From: a virus
Strand: one strand, 5' to 3'
Virus record (IMG/VR): IMGVR_UViG_3300022751_000024
Location: 1 to 40,751 of that record
Length of the DNA stretch: 40,751 nt
Below the pieces are notes generated by a model that searched no databases, was not told the origin of the DNA, and was given only the letters and a program-made list of their open reading frames with translations. A program made the translations under genes and the position numbers. The first letter of the stretch is position 1. Each line of letters begins with the position of its first letter. Shown piece after piece: positions 8,717 through 14,474 of this stretch.

Positions 8717-8802
8717 ATACGTTCATACGCTTTACCCAATGAATTGAGGCTTATATAAATAAACGTAGCACACTTATTAATATTACGCAATAGATGCTTA
8801 AA

Positions 8803-8826
8803 GGAACCTACATACCTAATTACCCT
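8803..8826 (+). repeat. Left arm of a perfect 24-bp inverted repeat
   Basis: Bases 8803-8826 (GGAACCTACATACC...) are the exact reverse complement of 9964-9987. The identity stops sharply on both sides. The arms enclose about 1.1 kb holding two minus-strand genes and structured RNA, and each sits outside an outward-facing terminator. Confidence 0.9.
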
Positions 8827-8832
8827 GAACAG

Positions 8833-8853
8833 AAAACACCCCTTTATGGGGGG
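8833..8853 (-). terminator. Terminator-like hairpin of the minus-strand gene pair
   Basis: On the minus strand CCCC pairs with GGGG around ATAAA, with extra G residues on the 5' side, and is followed by TGTTTT. It lies immediately after the stop codon at 8855. The stem is short, so strength is uncertain. Confidence 0.45.
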
Positions 8854-8854
8854 G

Positions 8855-9172
8855 TTATTCGTTATTCTTTGGTAGTACAGTTCTAGATAGTACTCCGACC
8901 ATATAACTAGTTACTGGTATAATCATATCTTTCAGAGTATCTTCTAATTTATCCCAATCTCCGATGATTGCTCTATGTATCAATACAGACAAGTATAAAA
9001 ATATAAGTAAGCCAGGAATAATATATATTAATACTGCACAAACAGAAGTTAATGCATTCAACAAATTTTGCTGTCGCTTATGACCTTGCTCTTGAGCCTT
9101 CTGAATCATAAGTCTTTTGAATTCACCGTTCGACGCAGGCTTTATGTTTTCTTCTGAGTTTCCAGATGACAT
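8855..9172 (-). CDS. Membrane protein of unknown function (105 aa)
   Basis: A polar N-terminus (residues 1-38, with many Glu/Gln/Lys) is followed by a long hydrophobic stretch (about 40-67) and a second one (about 84-100). This is a two-helix membrane protein with a cytoplasmic N-terminal part. It is the second gene of a two-gene minus-strand unit, 3 bases after its partner. Genes isolated on the opposite strand with their own signals are often morons (host-altering or exclusion genes). That role is only a suggestion. Confidence 0.65.
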   Translation of the reverse strand: MSSGNSEENIKPASNGEFKRLMIQKAQEQGHKRQQNLLNALTSVCAVLIYIIPGLLIFLYLSVLIHRAIIGDWDKLEDTLKDMIIPVTSYMVGVLSRTVLPKNNE

Positions 9173-9175
9173 ATA

Positions 9176-9406
9176 CTATTCGTTTTCGTTACCCTTATCC
9201 TCTTTTAATTTCAATAAAAGAGATAGGCTTGTTCTGACAACATCAGACAAATCTTCACTTATAGGAAAACCTTTTTCTTTGAGAAAGACAGCTAGTTCTT
9301 TAATTTGAACCACAGTCCCATTAGTTACTGTAATAGTAAGTCTCTCTTTATCTGTTGGTATTCCCTCATCATCTATTTCTTTTTCTAGTTTTCCCATTAA
9401 AGCCAT
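9176..9406 (-). CDS. Possible ribbon-helix-helix-like small protein
   Basis: I chose the second in-frame ATG (9406; 76 residues). A longer frame opens at 9427, but a perfect TATAAT lies at 9421-9416 between the two, so the first ATG is probably upstream of transcription. A third ATG at 9397 is also possible. The segment RLTITVTNGTVVQIKEL followed by DLSDVVRTSLSLLLKL has the strand-helix-helix pattern of small DNA-binding proteins and antitoxins, but the match is weak. It heads the two-gene unit inside the inverted-repeat cassette. Confidence 0.55.
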   Translation of the reverse strand: MALMGKLEKEIDDEGIPTDKERLTITVTNGTVVQIKELAVFLKEKGFPISEDLSDVVRTSLSLLLKLKEDKGNENE

Positions 9407-9415
9407 TTGATTTCC

Positions 9416-9421
9416 ATTATA
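9416..9421 (-). promoter_or_regulatory. TATAAT -10 element for the cassette genes
   Basis: A perfect TATAAT on the minus strand just ahead of the chosen start. No good -35 is visible 16-18 bases upstream. The 8-base palindrome CACATGTG lies just upstream and might bind a regulator. Confidence 0.4.
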
Positions 9422-9438
9422 GCACACATGTGCAAGTA

Positions 9439-9531
9439 TTATTTCTTCTTATTTTTAGGTTTTGCTGAAGTACCATCAATGTATTTACACACGAGATATC
9501 CATTAACCTGCTTACAAAATATAATCGACAT
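9439..9531 (-). CDS. Possible 30-residue peptide
   Basis: ATG at 9531, stop at 9441-9439. The peptide starts MSIIFCKQVNGYLVCKY and ends in a very basic tail (KPKNKKK). It has the genome's usual 'tatATG' context and lies upstream of the cassette genes in the same direction. Too short to be sure. Confidence 0.35.
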   Translation of the reverse strand: MSIIFCKQVNGYLVCKYIDGTSAKPKNKKK

Positions 9532-9633
9532 ATAGGCTTATCTGTAATTAAGGGAGGTGGGACTATTATTGTTATTTCTATTTGCAAATGAATTGCGGTC
9601 TATGTTAAACTATATCTGTACTTGAAAGAGTGC

Positions 9634-9709
9634 GGCGAATAAACTCAAAAACACCTTTTCGGTGAGTGCTTATGGGTAAAACTATAAGGATTCGCCAATG
9701 AGGTGTTTT
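9634..9709 (+). ncRNA. Candidate structured RNA with two exclusive folds
   Basis: Fold A is a three-way junction: GGCGAAT (9634-9640) with ATTCGCC (9690-9696), CACC/GGTG (9652-9655, 9661-9664) and CTTAT/ATAAG (9669-9673, 9684-9688). Fold B pairs AAAACACCT (9648-9656) with AGGTGTTTT (9701-9709), which destroys fold A. The region has no convincing coding frame. I recognise no riboswitch class. The strand is inferred from the T-rich right side. Confidence 0.4.
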
Positions 9710-9881
9710 GTATTGATTTCCTTTATTACGGAATGTGTAAAACAAACTAGTCCAATAAGGGGGTCAATAGGTAGTCGACTATATTAGTACGACCTCTGGT
9801 AATAACATCTATGTTCATTACACAAAACGAAATAATACCTCCACCGATTAAGGTAGAAGTATTATAACCTCATTAACAATG

Positions 9882-9905
9882 ACATCCCTTAGGGGGTGTT
9901 TTGTT
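9882..9905 (+). terminator. Rightward terminator inside the cassette
   Basis: ACATCCC (9882-9888) pairs with GGGGTGT (9893-9899, one T-G pair) around TTAG, followed by TTTGTT. An outer ACAAAAC/GTTTTGT pairing around 9822-9828 and 9899-9905 is an alternative. It implies that something in 9430-9880 is transcribed rightward, perhaps the RNA at 9634. Confidence 0.55.
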
Positions 9906-9963
9906 ATCTATACAGTATATCTAGTATGAGATTTTTGCAAGTATTACATCTATATTGTCTAGT

Positions 9964-9987
9964 AGGGTAATTAGGTATGTAGGTTCC
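9964..9987 (-). repeat. Right arm of the 24-bp inverted repeat
   Basis: Exact reverse complement of 8803-8826. It lies 17 bases beyond the 3' end of the minus-strand NinG operon, so both arms sit in places where no gene is interrupted. Confidence 0.9.
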
Positions 9988-10004
9988 GTACAATAAGCAA
10001 CTTT

Positions 10005-10385
10005 TTATTCAAAAGCCTTATAGTATGCAATCTTATCAAGATAATCTTTCTCAGTCCATTTAGTAAATATTCCTTTTTTCTTGTAAAGCTCCTTAGCAAT
10101 CTTTCCCAATCTTAAACTATATTCATATTGGTTTCCTCCTAAGTTTATATTGCAGTGATAGCATTGAGCATGCACATTATCCTCATCAAAGTATAATTCT
10201 ACTCCCCCTATTGCCTTGCTAATAAAATGCCCAGCATGCATACTTCCTCCCTCACCTGACCTTCCACACGTAAAACAGATAAACTTGTCTCTACGACGAA
10301 TATAGAGGCTAAATAGAGCCCATAATTTGCGCTTCAGAGTTGATATTTTTTTAGGACTTACTTTCTTGAGTTTTGTTTTTTTCAT
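10005..10385 (-). CDS. NinG-like recombination/HNH-type nuclease
   Basis: 126 residues from ATG 10385, chosen because it forms an ATGA overlap with the preceding methyltransferase stop; a start at 10418 would add 11 residues deep in that gene. Features typical of lambda NinG/Rap-type proteins are visible: a Lys-rich N-terminus, LWALFSLYIRRRD, CFTCG and CYHC zinc-binding pairs, HAGHFISK between them, and DNVHAQCYHCN. NinG (Rap) is a branch-specific nuclease in phage recombination. Here it would pair functionally with the ERF protein at 13808. Last gene of a four-gene operon. Confidence 0.75.
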   Translation of the reverse strand: MKKTKLKKVSPKKISTLKRKLWALFSLYIRRRDKFICFTCGRSGEGGSMHAGHFISKAIGGVELYFDEDNVHAQCYHCNINLGGNQYEYSLRLGKIAKELYKKKGIFTKWTEKDYLDKIAYYKAFE

Positions 10386-10918
10386 AATATTATATCTGAT
10401 TTTATTTCGTTCCCCCAACTATCCCAACCATCTACTTTTTCTCGTGCGAATAGCTCTACTCGGGGTAAATCACCTAATAATTGAATAATTTTTTCTCGTA
10501 CTTCACTTGGTTTTTTACTGTGAGCTTCAATAGGTGTCATCACAACAGAATGGACTCTAGCTGATATCCTTTTAGGTTTACCTTTTGTTGCCAATAAACA
10601 TAATTCTGCATTTGCTCTAGTCCAACGACCCATTCCCATAAAAGGTGTTGGTTTATTCTTATTTAATTTTACCCAAGTAAAAGCTACAGTCTTGTATTCA
10701 AATCCCCATGCTTTTATTAAATCAAAACACTGATTTAACTTTGGCATAGTAACCCACATGAATAATACACAATCATTATCAGCTAAACTTTTCACATCAA
10801 TATTTTCCATATCTTTTGGTTGCATAGTTTCATAGTGATTATGAACTCCTCTATCTCCGTCCATTGAAGAATTATATCCCCATGCTGGGTCTGCGTATAT
10901 TATGTTGTATTTTTTCAT
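10382..10918 (-). CDS. MT-A70 family adenine-N6 DNA methyltransferase
   Basis: 178 residues. DPAW at residues 10-13 is the catalytic DPPW-type motif. FMWVTMPKLNQC and the W-x-K/RANAELCLLATKGKP region, then HSKKPSEVREKI and RVELFARE near the end, are the usual conserved blocks of MT-A70 phage methyltransferases. Full length for the compact phage form. It would protect phage DNA from restriction or mark it. ATGA overlaps on both sides show translational coupling. Confidence 0.85.
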   Translation of the reverse strand: MKKYNIIYADPAWGYNSSMDGDRGVHNHYETMQPKDMENIDVKSLADNDCVLFMWVTMPKLNQCFDLIKAWGFEYKTVAFTWVKLNKNKPTPFMGMGRWTRANAELCLLATKGKPKRISARVHSVVMTPIEAHSKKPSEVREKIIQLLGDLPRVELFAREKVDGWDSWGNEIKSDIIL

Positions 10919-11112
10919 CTTGTTATATCTAATACATGTCGTTTTTTAATACCTTTCCTTTTAATACCTAGTTTCTTATCTGTATATAATGAATCAACTT
11001 TAATCTCCTTGATGCCATTAGTCATATTTACAGGCTTTTTATCCCTTGTATATACAGTAGGTTCTACTGGTGTCTTTGTGTCGTTGAAAACCCAGTGATT
11101 AAATGTCTTCAT
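10915..11112 (-). CDS. Small basic hypothetical protein (65 aa)
   Basis: Polar, Lys-rich protein with no hydrophobic segment. An ATGA overlap joins it to the methyltransferase downstream and another to the gene upstream. A nucleic-acid-binding or methyltransferase-accessory role is conceivable only from its charge and operon. Confidence 0.65.
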   Translation of the reverse strand: MKTFNHWVFNDTKTPVEPTVYTRDKKPVNMTNGIKEIKVDSLYTDKKLGIKRKGIKKRHVLDITR

Positions 11113-11276
11113 TTTGTTTTCTTAATGTTAAGGTTTTCTATATTGTATTTAACTCTGCATGTATTTTTAGTTTCAAACTTATCAACAAATTTATCTAATT
11201 GGTCTAGGAAATCATATTGAAGCAGTAAGTCTTTAGTTACTTTCTTTTCTTTGACTCTTGATTTTTTTAAGTGCAT
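11109..11276 (-). CDS. First gene of the minus-strand operon (55 aa)
   Basis: ATG at 11276, stop 11111-11109, overlapping the next start by ATGA. The product is very basic (MHLKKSRVKEKKVTKDLL), mostly helical, with no recognised family. It lies 8 bases from a good -10 box, so its leader is very short. Confidence 0.6.
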   Translation of the reverse strand: MHLKKSRVKEKKVTKDLLLQYDFLDQLDKFVDKFETKNTCRVKYNIENLNIKKTK

Positions 11277-11283
11277 GAGTTAT

Positions 11284-11313
11284 ATTATAACAGTACATTG
11301 AATCATTTGTCTA
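11284..11313 (-). promoter_or_regulatory. Promoter of the methyltransferase/NinG operon
   Basis: On the minus strand TAGACA (11313-11308), 18-base spacer, perfect TATAAT (11289-11284). The predicted start of transcription lies within a few bases of the ATG at 11276, so the mRNA would be leaderless or nearly so. Confidence 0.6.
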
Positions 11314-11359
11314 TTGTATCTTGTCAACACGTTGCTCTCCTCATAGTTTGTTCCGTGTT

Positions 11360-11384
11360 GGTAAGATTGAGTAGGTAAGATTGA
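11360..11384 (+). repeat. Tandem 11-bp direct repeat
   Basis: GGTAAGATTGA occurs at 11360-11370 and 11374-11384, separated by GTA. It abuts the outer stem of the ribozyme RNA. TAAGAT inside each copy equals the -10 box of the 17603 promoter, so this could be promoter or operator DNA; no clear -35 is spaced correctly. Confidence 0.7.
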
Positions 11385-11562
11385 AAATATATACCGTGGG
11401 TTACAAAGTTTAAATCCGACGAAAATTGAGTCTGTACTCGTAACATCTTGCCCACCTAAAACGGCTGAAGAGAGCTTTGAGCTTGAAACGTAGAAATACG
11501 TACCGCGGAGTGTCCCATGGTGGGGAATAACTGGACACCAACAGACTCACGGTATATATTTT
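11384..11562 (+). ncRNA. Large structured RNA enclosing a hammerhead ribozyme
   Basis: A 15-base perfect stem (11384-11398 with 11548-11562) closes the element. Inside it GAGTCTGT (11428-11435) pairs with ACAGACTC (11541-11548; they share one base at the edge), then CCCACC (11451-11456) with GGTGGG (11519-11524), and then the hammerhead core. An alternative GTGTCC/GGACAC hairpin (11510-11515, 11533-11538) would put GGTGGG in its loop, making a pseudoknot with CCCACC. Such a nest of perfect stems is very unlikely by chance and has no coding explanation. I know no RNA class matching the outer part. Confidence 0.75.
11462..11505 (+). ncRNA. Type I hammerhead self-cleaving ribozyme core
   Basis: In order: stem I CGG (11462-11464) pairing with CCG (11503-11505); invariant CUGAAGA (11465-11471, consensus CUGANGA); stem II of five pairs, GAGCU/AGCUU with a UUG loop (11472-11484); invariant GAAA (11485-11488); stem III, A15.1-U16.1 plus CGUA/UACG capped by a GAAA tetraloop; and the cleavage triplet GUA. 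Cleavage is predicted between 11502 and 11503. All core bases of the family consensus are present. The open stem is stem I, hence type I. Stem I continues after an internal loop into the 6-bp CCCACC/GGTGGG helix, where the usual loop contacts could form. Confidence 0.8.
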
Positions 11563-11571
11563 TAATAAAAA

Positions 11572-11588
11572 GATATCAACATGATATC
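11572..11588. repeat. GATATC-AACAT-GATATC repeat upstream of the early promoter
   Basis: Two GATATC copies (11572-11577, 11583-11588) separated by 5 bases, forming both a direct and an inverted repeat, end 6 bases before the -35 box. A plausible operator or short hairpin. Confidence 0.5.
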
Positions 11589-11593
11589 CACAC

Positions 11594-11623
11594 TTGACAA
11601 TTAAAAACAGGAGGGAGTATACT
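11594..11623 (+). promoter_or_regulatory. Rightward early promoter
   Basis: Perfect TTGACA (11594-11599), 18-base spacer, TATACT (11618-11623). Transcription would begin near 11630 and give a leader of about 330 bases before the first gene at 11962. This is the main candidate for driving the early region. Confidence 0.7.
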
Positions 11624-11629
11624 TAATAT

Positions 11630-11713
11630 GTTAGCTGAAAACTAACCCTAGAGTGTACATCTCACAAGAAACTTTTCTTGGGGTGGCCAGATATAATGTC
11701 TGGTATCTCTAGG
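11630..11713 (+). ncRNA. Structured 5' leader: hairpin plus three-way junction
   Basis: GTTAG/CTAAC hairpin (11630-11634, 11642-11646), then CCTAGAG (11647-11653) with CTCTAGG (11707-11713) closing two hairpins: CAAGAA/TTCTTG (11665-11670, 11675-11680) and CCAGA/TCTGG (11687-11691, 11699-11703). It sits exactly at the predicted 5' end of the early transcript and is followed by a T-rich stretch (11720-11728), so it may control elongation or stability. No known riboswitch consensus was recognised. Confidence 0.5.
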
Positions 11714-11784
11714 AAAGGTTTTTCTTTTAATACTGCATACACGTACAACTAGCGCCATGAACGTATATGTTTACCCTCTATATT

Positions 11785-11875
11785 AAGCAGGTATAGCTGG
11801 AGAGTCTGTGGCTAAGAAGAATCTCAACATATAAAGAGAAAATTCTTCAGTTAAACAACTGTATTTCTACTGCTT
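11785..11875 (+). ncRNA. Second multi-branched element in the leader
   Basis: AAGCAG (11785-11790) pairs with CTGCTT (11870-11875) and encloses a TAGC/GCTA arm, a long arm (GAAGAAT + CTC with GAG + ATTCTTC, 11816-11848) and CAGTT/AACTG (11848-11861; one base shared). It looks cloverleaf-like but lacks the tRNA T-loop, D-loop and acceptor features. Confidence 0.35.
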
Positions 11876-11896
11876 GAGTTTAGTGATAATCTATAT

Positions 11897-11929
11897 GTGA
11901 GCTAGCGCTCACACCAAGCTAAAGCTTGG
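11897..11929 (+). promoter_or_regulatory. Tandem perfect hairpins before the first early gene
   Basis: GTGAGC-TAGC-GCTCAC (11897-11912) and CCAAGC-TAAA-GCTTGG (11914-11929), each with a 6-bp stem and a 4-base loop, one base apart, then CTCTTTAAT. The T-run is poor for a strong terminator. They may be an attenuator, an RNA-processing site or an mRNA-stabilising end. Confidence 0.55.
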
Positions 11930-11961
11930 CTCTTTAATAAAAGATAATTAAAATCAAATCT

Positions 11962-12183
11962 ATGAGTAAGGAATGCTTAGAACATGGTAAAAAGAAAAAA
12001 TGTATTATAGAAAAACAAAATAAAGATATGGATACATTTGAAGTAAATAAAGAGGGAAAGTATCATATTAAGGGTATACCAGAGATAACATGGATGTTTG
12101 ATAGGCATCCTGTAAATAGAGAGGATGCTAAAAATATGTTTATTGAAAGAGTGAAAAATAACTTCCTTAAAAACAATGTCTAA
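11962..12183 (+). CDS. First early gene, hypothetical (73 aa)
   Basis: Lys-rich, charged protein with one CxxxxxxxxxC pair near the N-terminus (Cys5, Cys14) and no membrane segment. The stop overlaps the start of the next gene by 8 bases. No family recognised. Position directly after the structured leader suggests it is made first. Confidence 0.6.
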   Translation: MSKECLEHGKKKKCIIEKQNKDMDTFEVNKEGKYHIKGIPEITWMFDRHPVNREDAKNMFIERVKNNFLKNNV

Positions 12184-12637
12184 ACCTAAAAAAGAACCTT
12201 CAGAAGAAGAAAAGAAAAAGAACATAGAAATAAGCGATACGATATTTCTCTTCACTGAAGTAAATGAAGGAGTACAATCACTTTATGCTCGACCAATAGA
12301 AAGAAGAATGACAGCACATCTTCTTAAGAAGTATGGCTTTGATAAGGTAAAGAATATGATAGCTTTCCTTCCAACATACAACAAAGGACTTAAAGGAAAA
12401 TGGGGTAAGGTAATAAAACCCTCTCAACTGGTAGAACACTTACAAGATGTGATTGATGCTAAGAGAAAGCTTGATAGACAACTTCAATATGAACTTCAAA
12501 AGGAAGCTGTAGAGAAGAAAGAAAAAGAAGACTTGCTTGCTCTTCAAAAAGAAAGAGATACATATACTCAAGAGGAAAAGGAACGTATGAGAAAAGAAAG
12601 AAATGAACAAATTAAAAAAGCAATACTAGGATTTTAA
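12176..12637 (+). CDS. Putative replication-associated protein
   Basis: 153 residues. Residues 20-95 contain a pattern common at the C-terminus of phage replication initiators and loaders: LYARPIERRMTAHLLKKYG, then a helix, a short LPTYNK link, and IKPSQLVEHLQDVI. Residues 98-150 are a charged coiled coil. It lacks the usual N-terminal winged-helix domain, so it may be a shortened form or only a distant relative. No polymerase, helicase or primase gene is present elsewhere, so this may be the only replication-specific protein. Tentative. Confidence 0.45.
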   Translation: MSKPKKEPSEEEKKKNIEISDTIFLFTEVNEGVQSLYARPIERRMTAHLLKKYGFDKVKNMIAFLPTYNKGLKGKWGKVIKPSQLVEHLQDVIDAKRKLDRQLQYELQKEAVEKKEKEDLLALQKERDTYTQEEKERMRKERNEQIKKAILGF

Positions 12638-12638
12638 T

Positions 12639-13193
12639 ATGAAAGGTAAAAGACCATGTAAAAGGGGAAACATATTTGAAAGGGATAAGACGGGACACTG
12701 TCTATGTCAAGATTGTAAACTATATAGATATAAAGTAAGTATTAGCAACCCTAATACAAAATTGTACAGACAAAAATGGAAACGAGATAATAAAGACTTA
12801 GTTTATGGATATGCTAAAAAGTGGAATGAAAATAATAAAGAGAAGAGAAAAGGTATTGTTGAATCTTGGAGAAAGAGAAATACAGATAAGGTTGCAATAA
12901 TTAATTCAAAGGCTGGTAAAAAATGGCATAATAATAACAAAGATAAAAGAAGTGTTATAGGAGCAAGAAGAAGAGCATCACTATTAAATCAGATAGATAT
13001 ACATGCTGATAATGAGAAAATAAGGTGGTTTTATAAAGAGGCTAAAAGATTAACGAAAGAAACAGGTATACCACACGAGGTTGACCATATAATTCCACTA
13101 CAAGGAAAAGAAAAAAGAGGAATGCATACACATACAAATTTACAAATACTAACTAGACAAGAAAATCGTTCTAAGAAAAATAAAATATGCTAA
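12639..13193 (+). CDS. HNH endonuclease
   Basis: 184 residues. The N-terminal part is a Lys/Trp/Asn-rich DNA-binding region with two cysteine pairs. Near residues 145-172 is the HNH core: HEVDHIIPLQG, then HTHTNLQIL and QENRSKKNK. It starts two bases after the replication-associated gene and overlaps the next gene by 7 bases. Free-standing HNH enzymes of this sort are often homing nucleases; no intron is visible around it. Confidence 0.75.
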   Translation: MKGKRPCKRGNIFERDKTGHCLCQDCKLYRYKVSISNPNTKLYRQKWKRDNKDLVYGYAKKWNENNKEKRKGIVESWRKRNTDKVAIINSKAGKKWHNNNKDKRSVIGARRRASLLNQIDIHADNEKIRWFYKEAKRLTKETGIPHEVDHIIPLQGKEKRGMHTHTNLQILTRQENRSKKNKIC

Positions 13194-13744
13194 AAATATT
13201 GATTGCGTGTGAAGAAAGCCAGGCAGTTTGCAAGGCATTTAGAAAGAAAGGACATGAAGCATATTCATGCGATGTATTGCCTTGCAGTGGAGGTCACCCA
13301 GAATGGCATATACAAGGTGATGCGATTAAGGAAGCGTATAGAGGAAAATACGATATGATGATTGCTCATCCGCCATGCACGTATTTATCTGTTAGTGGTG
13401 CACGTTGGTTTAAAGACAGACAACAAGAACAAAAACTTGCACTTGATTTTGTCCATAAACTTCTAAATGCACCTATAGAAAATATAGCACTTGAAAATCC
13501 TATAAGTGTTATCAGCTCTAAGATAAGGAAACCAGACCAGATAATACAACCTTGGCAGTTTGGGCATGGAGAAACCAAGGCGACATGCTTATGGTTAAAA
13601 AATTTACCAAAGTTAGAACCAACTAATATCGTTGAGGGAAGAGAAAATAAAATACATAATATGCCACCAAGCAAAGACAGAGGAAAATTAAGAAGTAAGA
13701 CATTTCAAGGGATAGCTGATGCTATGGCTGAACAATGGGGATAA
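13187..13744 (+). CDS. Cytosine-C5 DNA methyltransferase-like protein
   Basis: 185 residues. LIACEESQ (residues 5-12) occupies the SAM-binding motif I position; HPPCTYLS contains the PC catalytic motif with Cys64; ALENP (101-105) matches the ENP/ENV motif. It is about half the length of a full C5 methyltransferase and has no recognisable target-recognition domain. It belongs to a compact phage group usually annotated as DNA cytosine methyltransferase, with activity not certain. Last gene before a new promoter. Confidence 0.65.
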   Translation: MLKILIACEESQAVCKAFRKKGHEAYSCDVLPCSGGHPEWHIQGDAIKEAYRGKYDMMIAHPPCTYLSVSGARWFKDRQQEQKLALDFVHKLLNAPIENIALENPISVISSKIRKPDQIIQPWQFGHGETKATCLWLKNLPKLEPTNIVEGRENKIHNMPPSKDRGKLRSKTFQGIADAMAEQWG

Positions 13745-13750
13745 GTACAC

Positions 13751-13779
13751 TTGACACTATGTACACACTTTGCTAGACT
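13751..13779 (+). promoter_or_regulatory. Promoter of the ERF operon
   Basis: TTGACA (13751-13756), 17-base spacer, TAGACT (13774-13779), 28 bases before the ERF start. The -35 lies within ACTTGACACTATGTA (13749-13763), which recurs inverted at 15589-15603 and nearly so at the 17603 promoter. Confidence 0.65.
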
Positions 13780-13807
13780 TAAACTATATCAATAATAAAA
13801 ACAAACT

Positions 13808-14470
13808 ATGAAAATTTTAAACGAAATACAACAAAAACTAAAAGTACCAAAGCAAGTTAACAAATCAGTTTCTTATAAATCAAGAAGTGCTGAAGATATA
13901 ATAGAAATGGTTAAACCTTTACTAGGTGAAGCCATACTCACAATATCAGATGAGCTTATAATGGTAGGTGAAAGATACTATATAAAAGCAACTGCTACTA
14001 TTACAAATACAGAATCAGAACATGAAAAATTTTGTGATATTAGTTCTTATAGAAGAGGAGAAAAAGCAATAGGTAAACCAAAACCTCCATGCAGTTGTGG
14101 AGCAGATGAAAAATCTGTTGAATCTGTATCTGCTACAGCATATGCAAGAGAAGATGAAACACCTAAATTCATGTCGGTTGCTCAAGGAACTGGTAGTACA
14201 TCTTCATATGCACGTAAATACGCTCTAAATGGTCTGCTATTGATAGATGATACACAAGATGATGATACTAGACCTCATGTAGAACCAAAGAAACTTACAT
14301 TACCTGAACAAATCAGTGAAGCTATAAGTCAAGCAACTAATATAAAAGAACTTGAGACTATAGCAGATAAAACAAGAAAATCTGTAAAACTTACGGATAA
14401 TGAAAAAGATGTACTCATGGCAGAGATTGACTTCAAGTCAGAGGATTTATCAAACGAACTAACTAAATAA
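13808..14470 (+). CDS. erf: ERF family single-strand annealing recombinase
   Basis: 220 residues. The ERF domain spans about residues 5-155: SYKSRSAEDIIEMVKPLL near 23-40, a central beta region, then QGTGSTSSYARKYALNGLL and DDTQDDD, which are hallmark ERF blocks. The C-terminal third is a charged helical region. ERF proteins anneal complementary DNA strands and promote genome circularisation or recombination-dependent replication. An inserted CSCG pair at about 97-100 is unusual and might bind metal. It heads an operon with its own promoter. Confidence 0.85.
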   Translation: MKILNEIQQKLKVPKQVNKSVSYKSRSAEDIIEMVKPLLGEAILTISDELIMVGERYYIKATATITNTESEHEKFCDISSYRRGEKAIGKPKPPCSCGADEKSVESVSATAYAREDETPKFMSVAQGTGSTSSYARKYALNGLLLIDDTQDDDTRPHVEPKKLTLPEQISEAISQATNIKELETIADKTRKSVKLTDNEKDVLMAEIDFKSEDLSNELTK

Positions 14471-14474
14471 TTAT

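Larger units (their letters stand above)
9428..10004. other. Gene-poor stretch of the cassette
   Basis: 577 bases holding only the 30-residue frame at 9439-9531, the structured RNA at 9634-9709, a terminator at 9882-9905 and the right arm of the inverted repeat. No origin-like iterons or further convincing frames were seen. Confidence 0.6.
11277..11961. other. 685-base divergent regulatory region without genes
   Basis: It separates the leftward operon from the rightward early genes. It holds the leftward promoter, an 11-bp direct repeat, the ribozyme-bearing RNA (11384-11562), a GATATC repeat, the rightward promoter, and a structured leader. No convincing coding frame was found. A replication origin could also lie here, but I see no iteron array. 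Confidence 0.7.

Noticed and set aside
9538-9608. Short plus-strand frame after a purine-rich AGGGAGGTG
   Set aside because: The only start would be a GTG inside the purine run, giving 22 codons; Shine-Dalgarno sites are otherwise not used here.
9634-9696. tRNA-like fold with a 7-bp closing stem
   Set aside because: Only 63 bases, two inner arms instead of three, and no T-loop or anticodon loop of normal size.
11785-11875. Cloverleaf-like leader element as a tRNA
   Set aside because: The third arm has a 4-base loop, the D and T consensus bases are missing, and there is no CCA-type acceptor.
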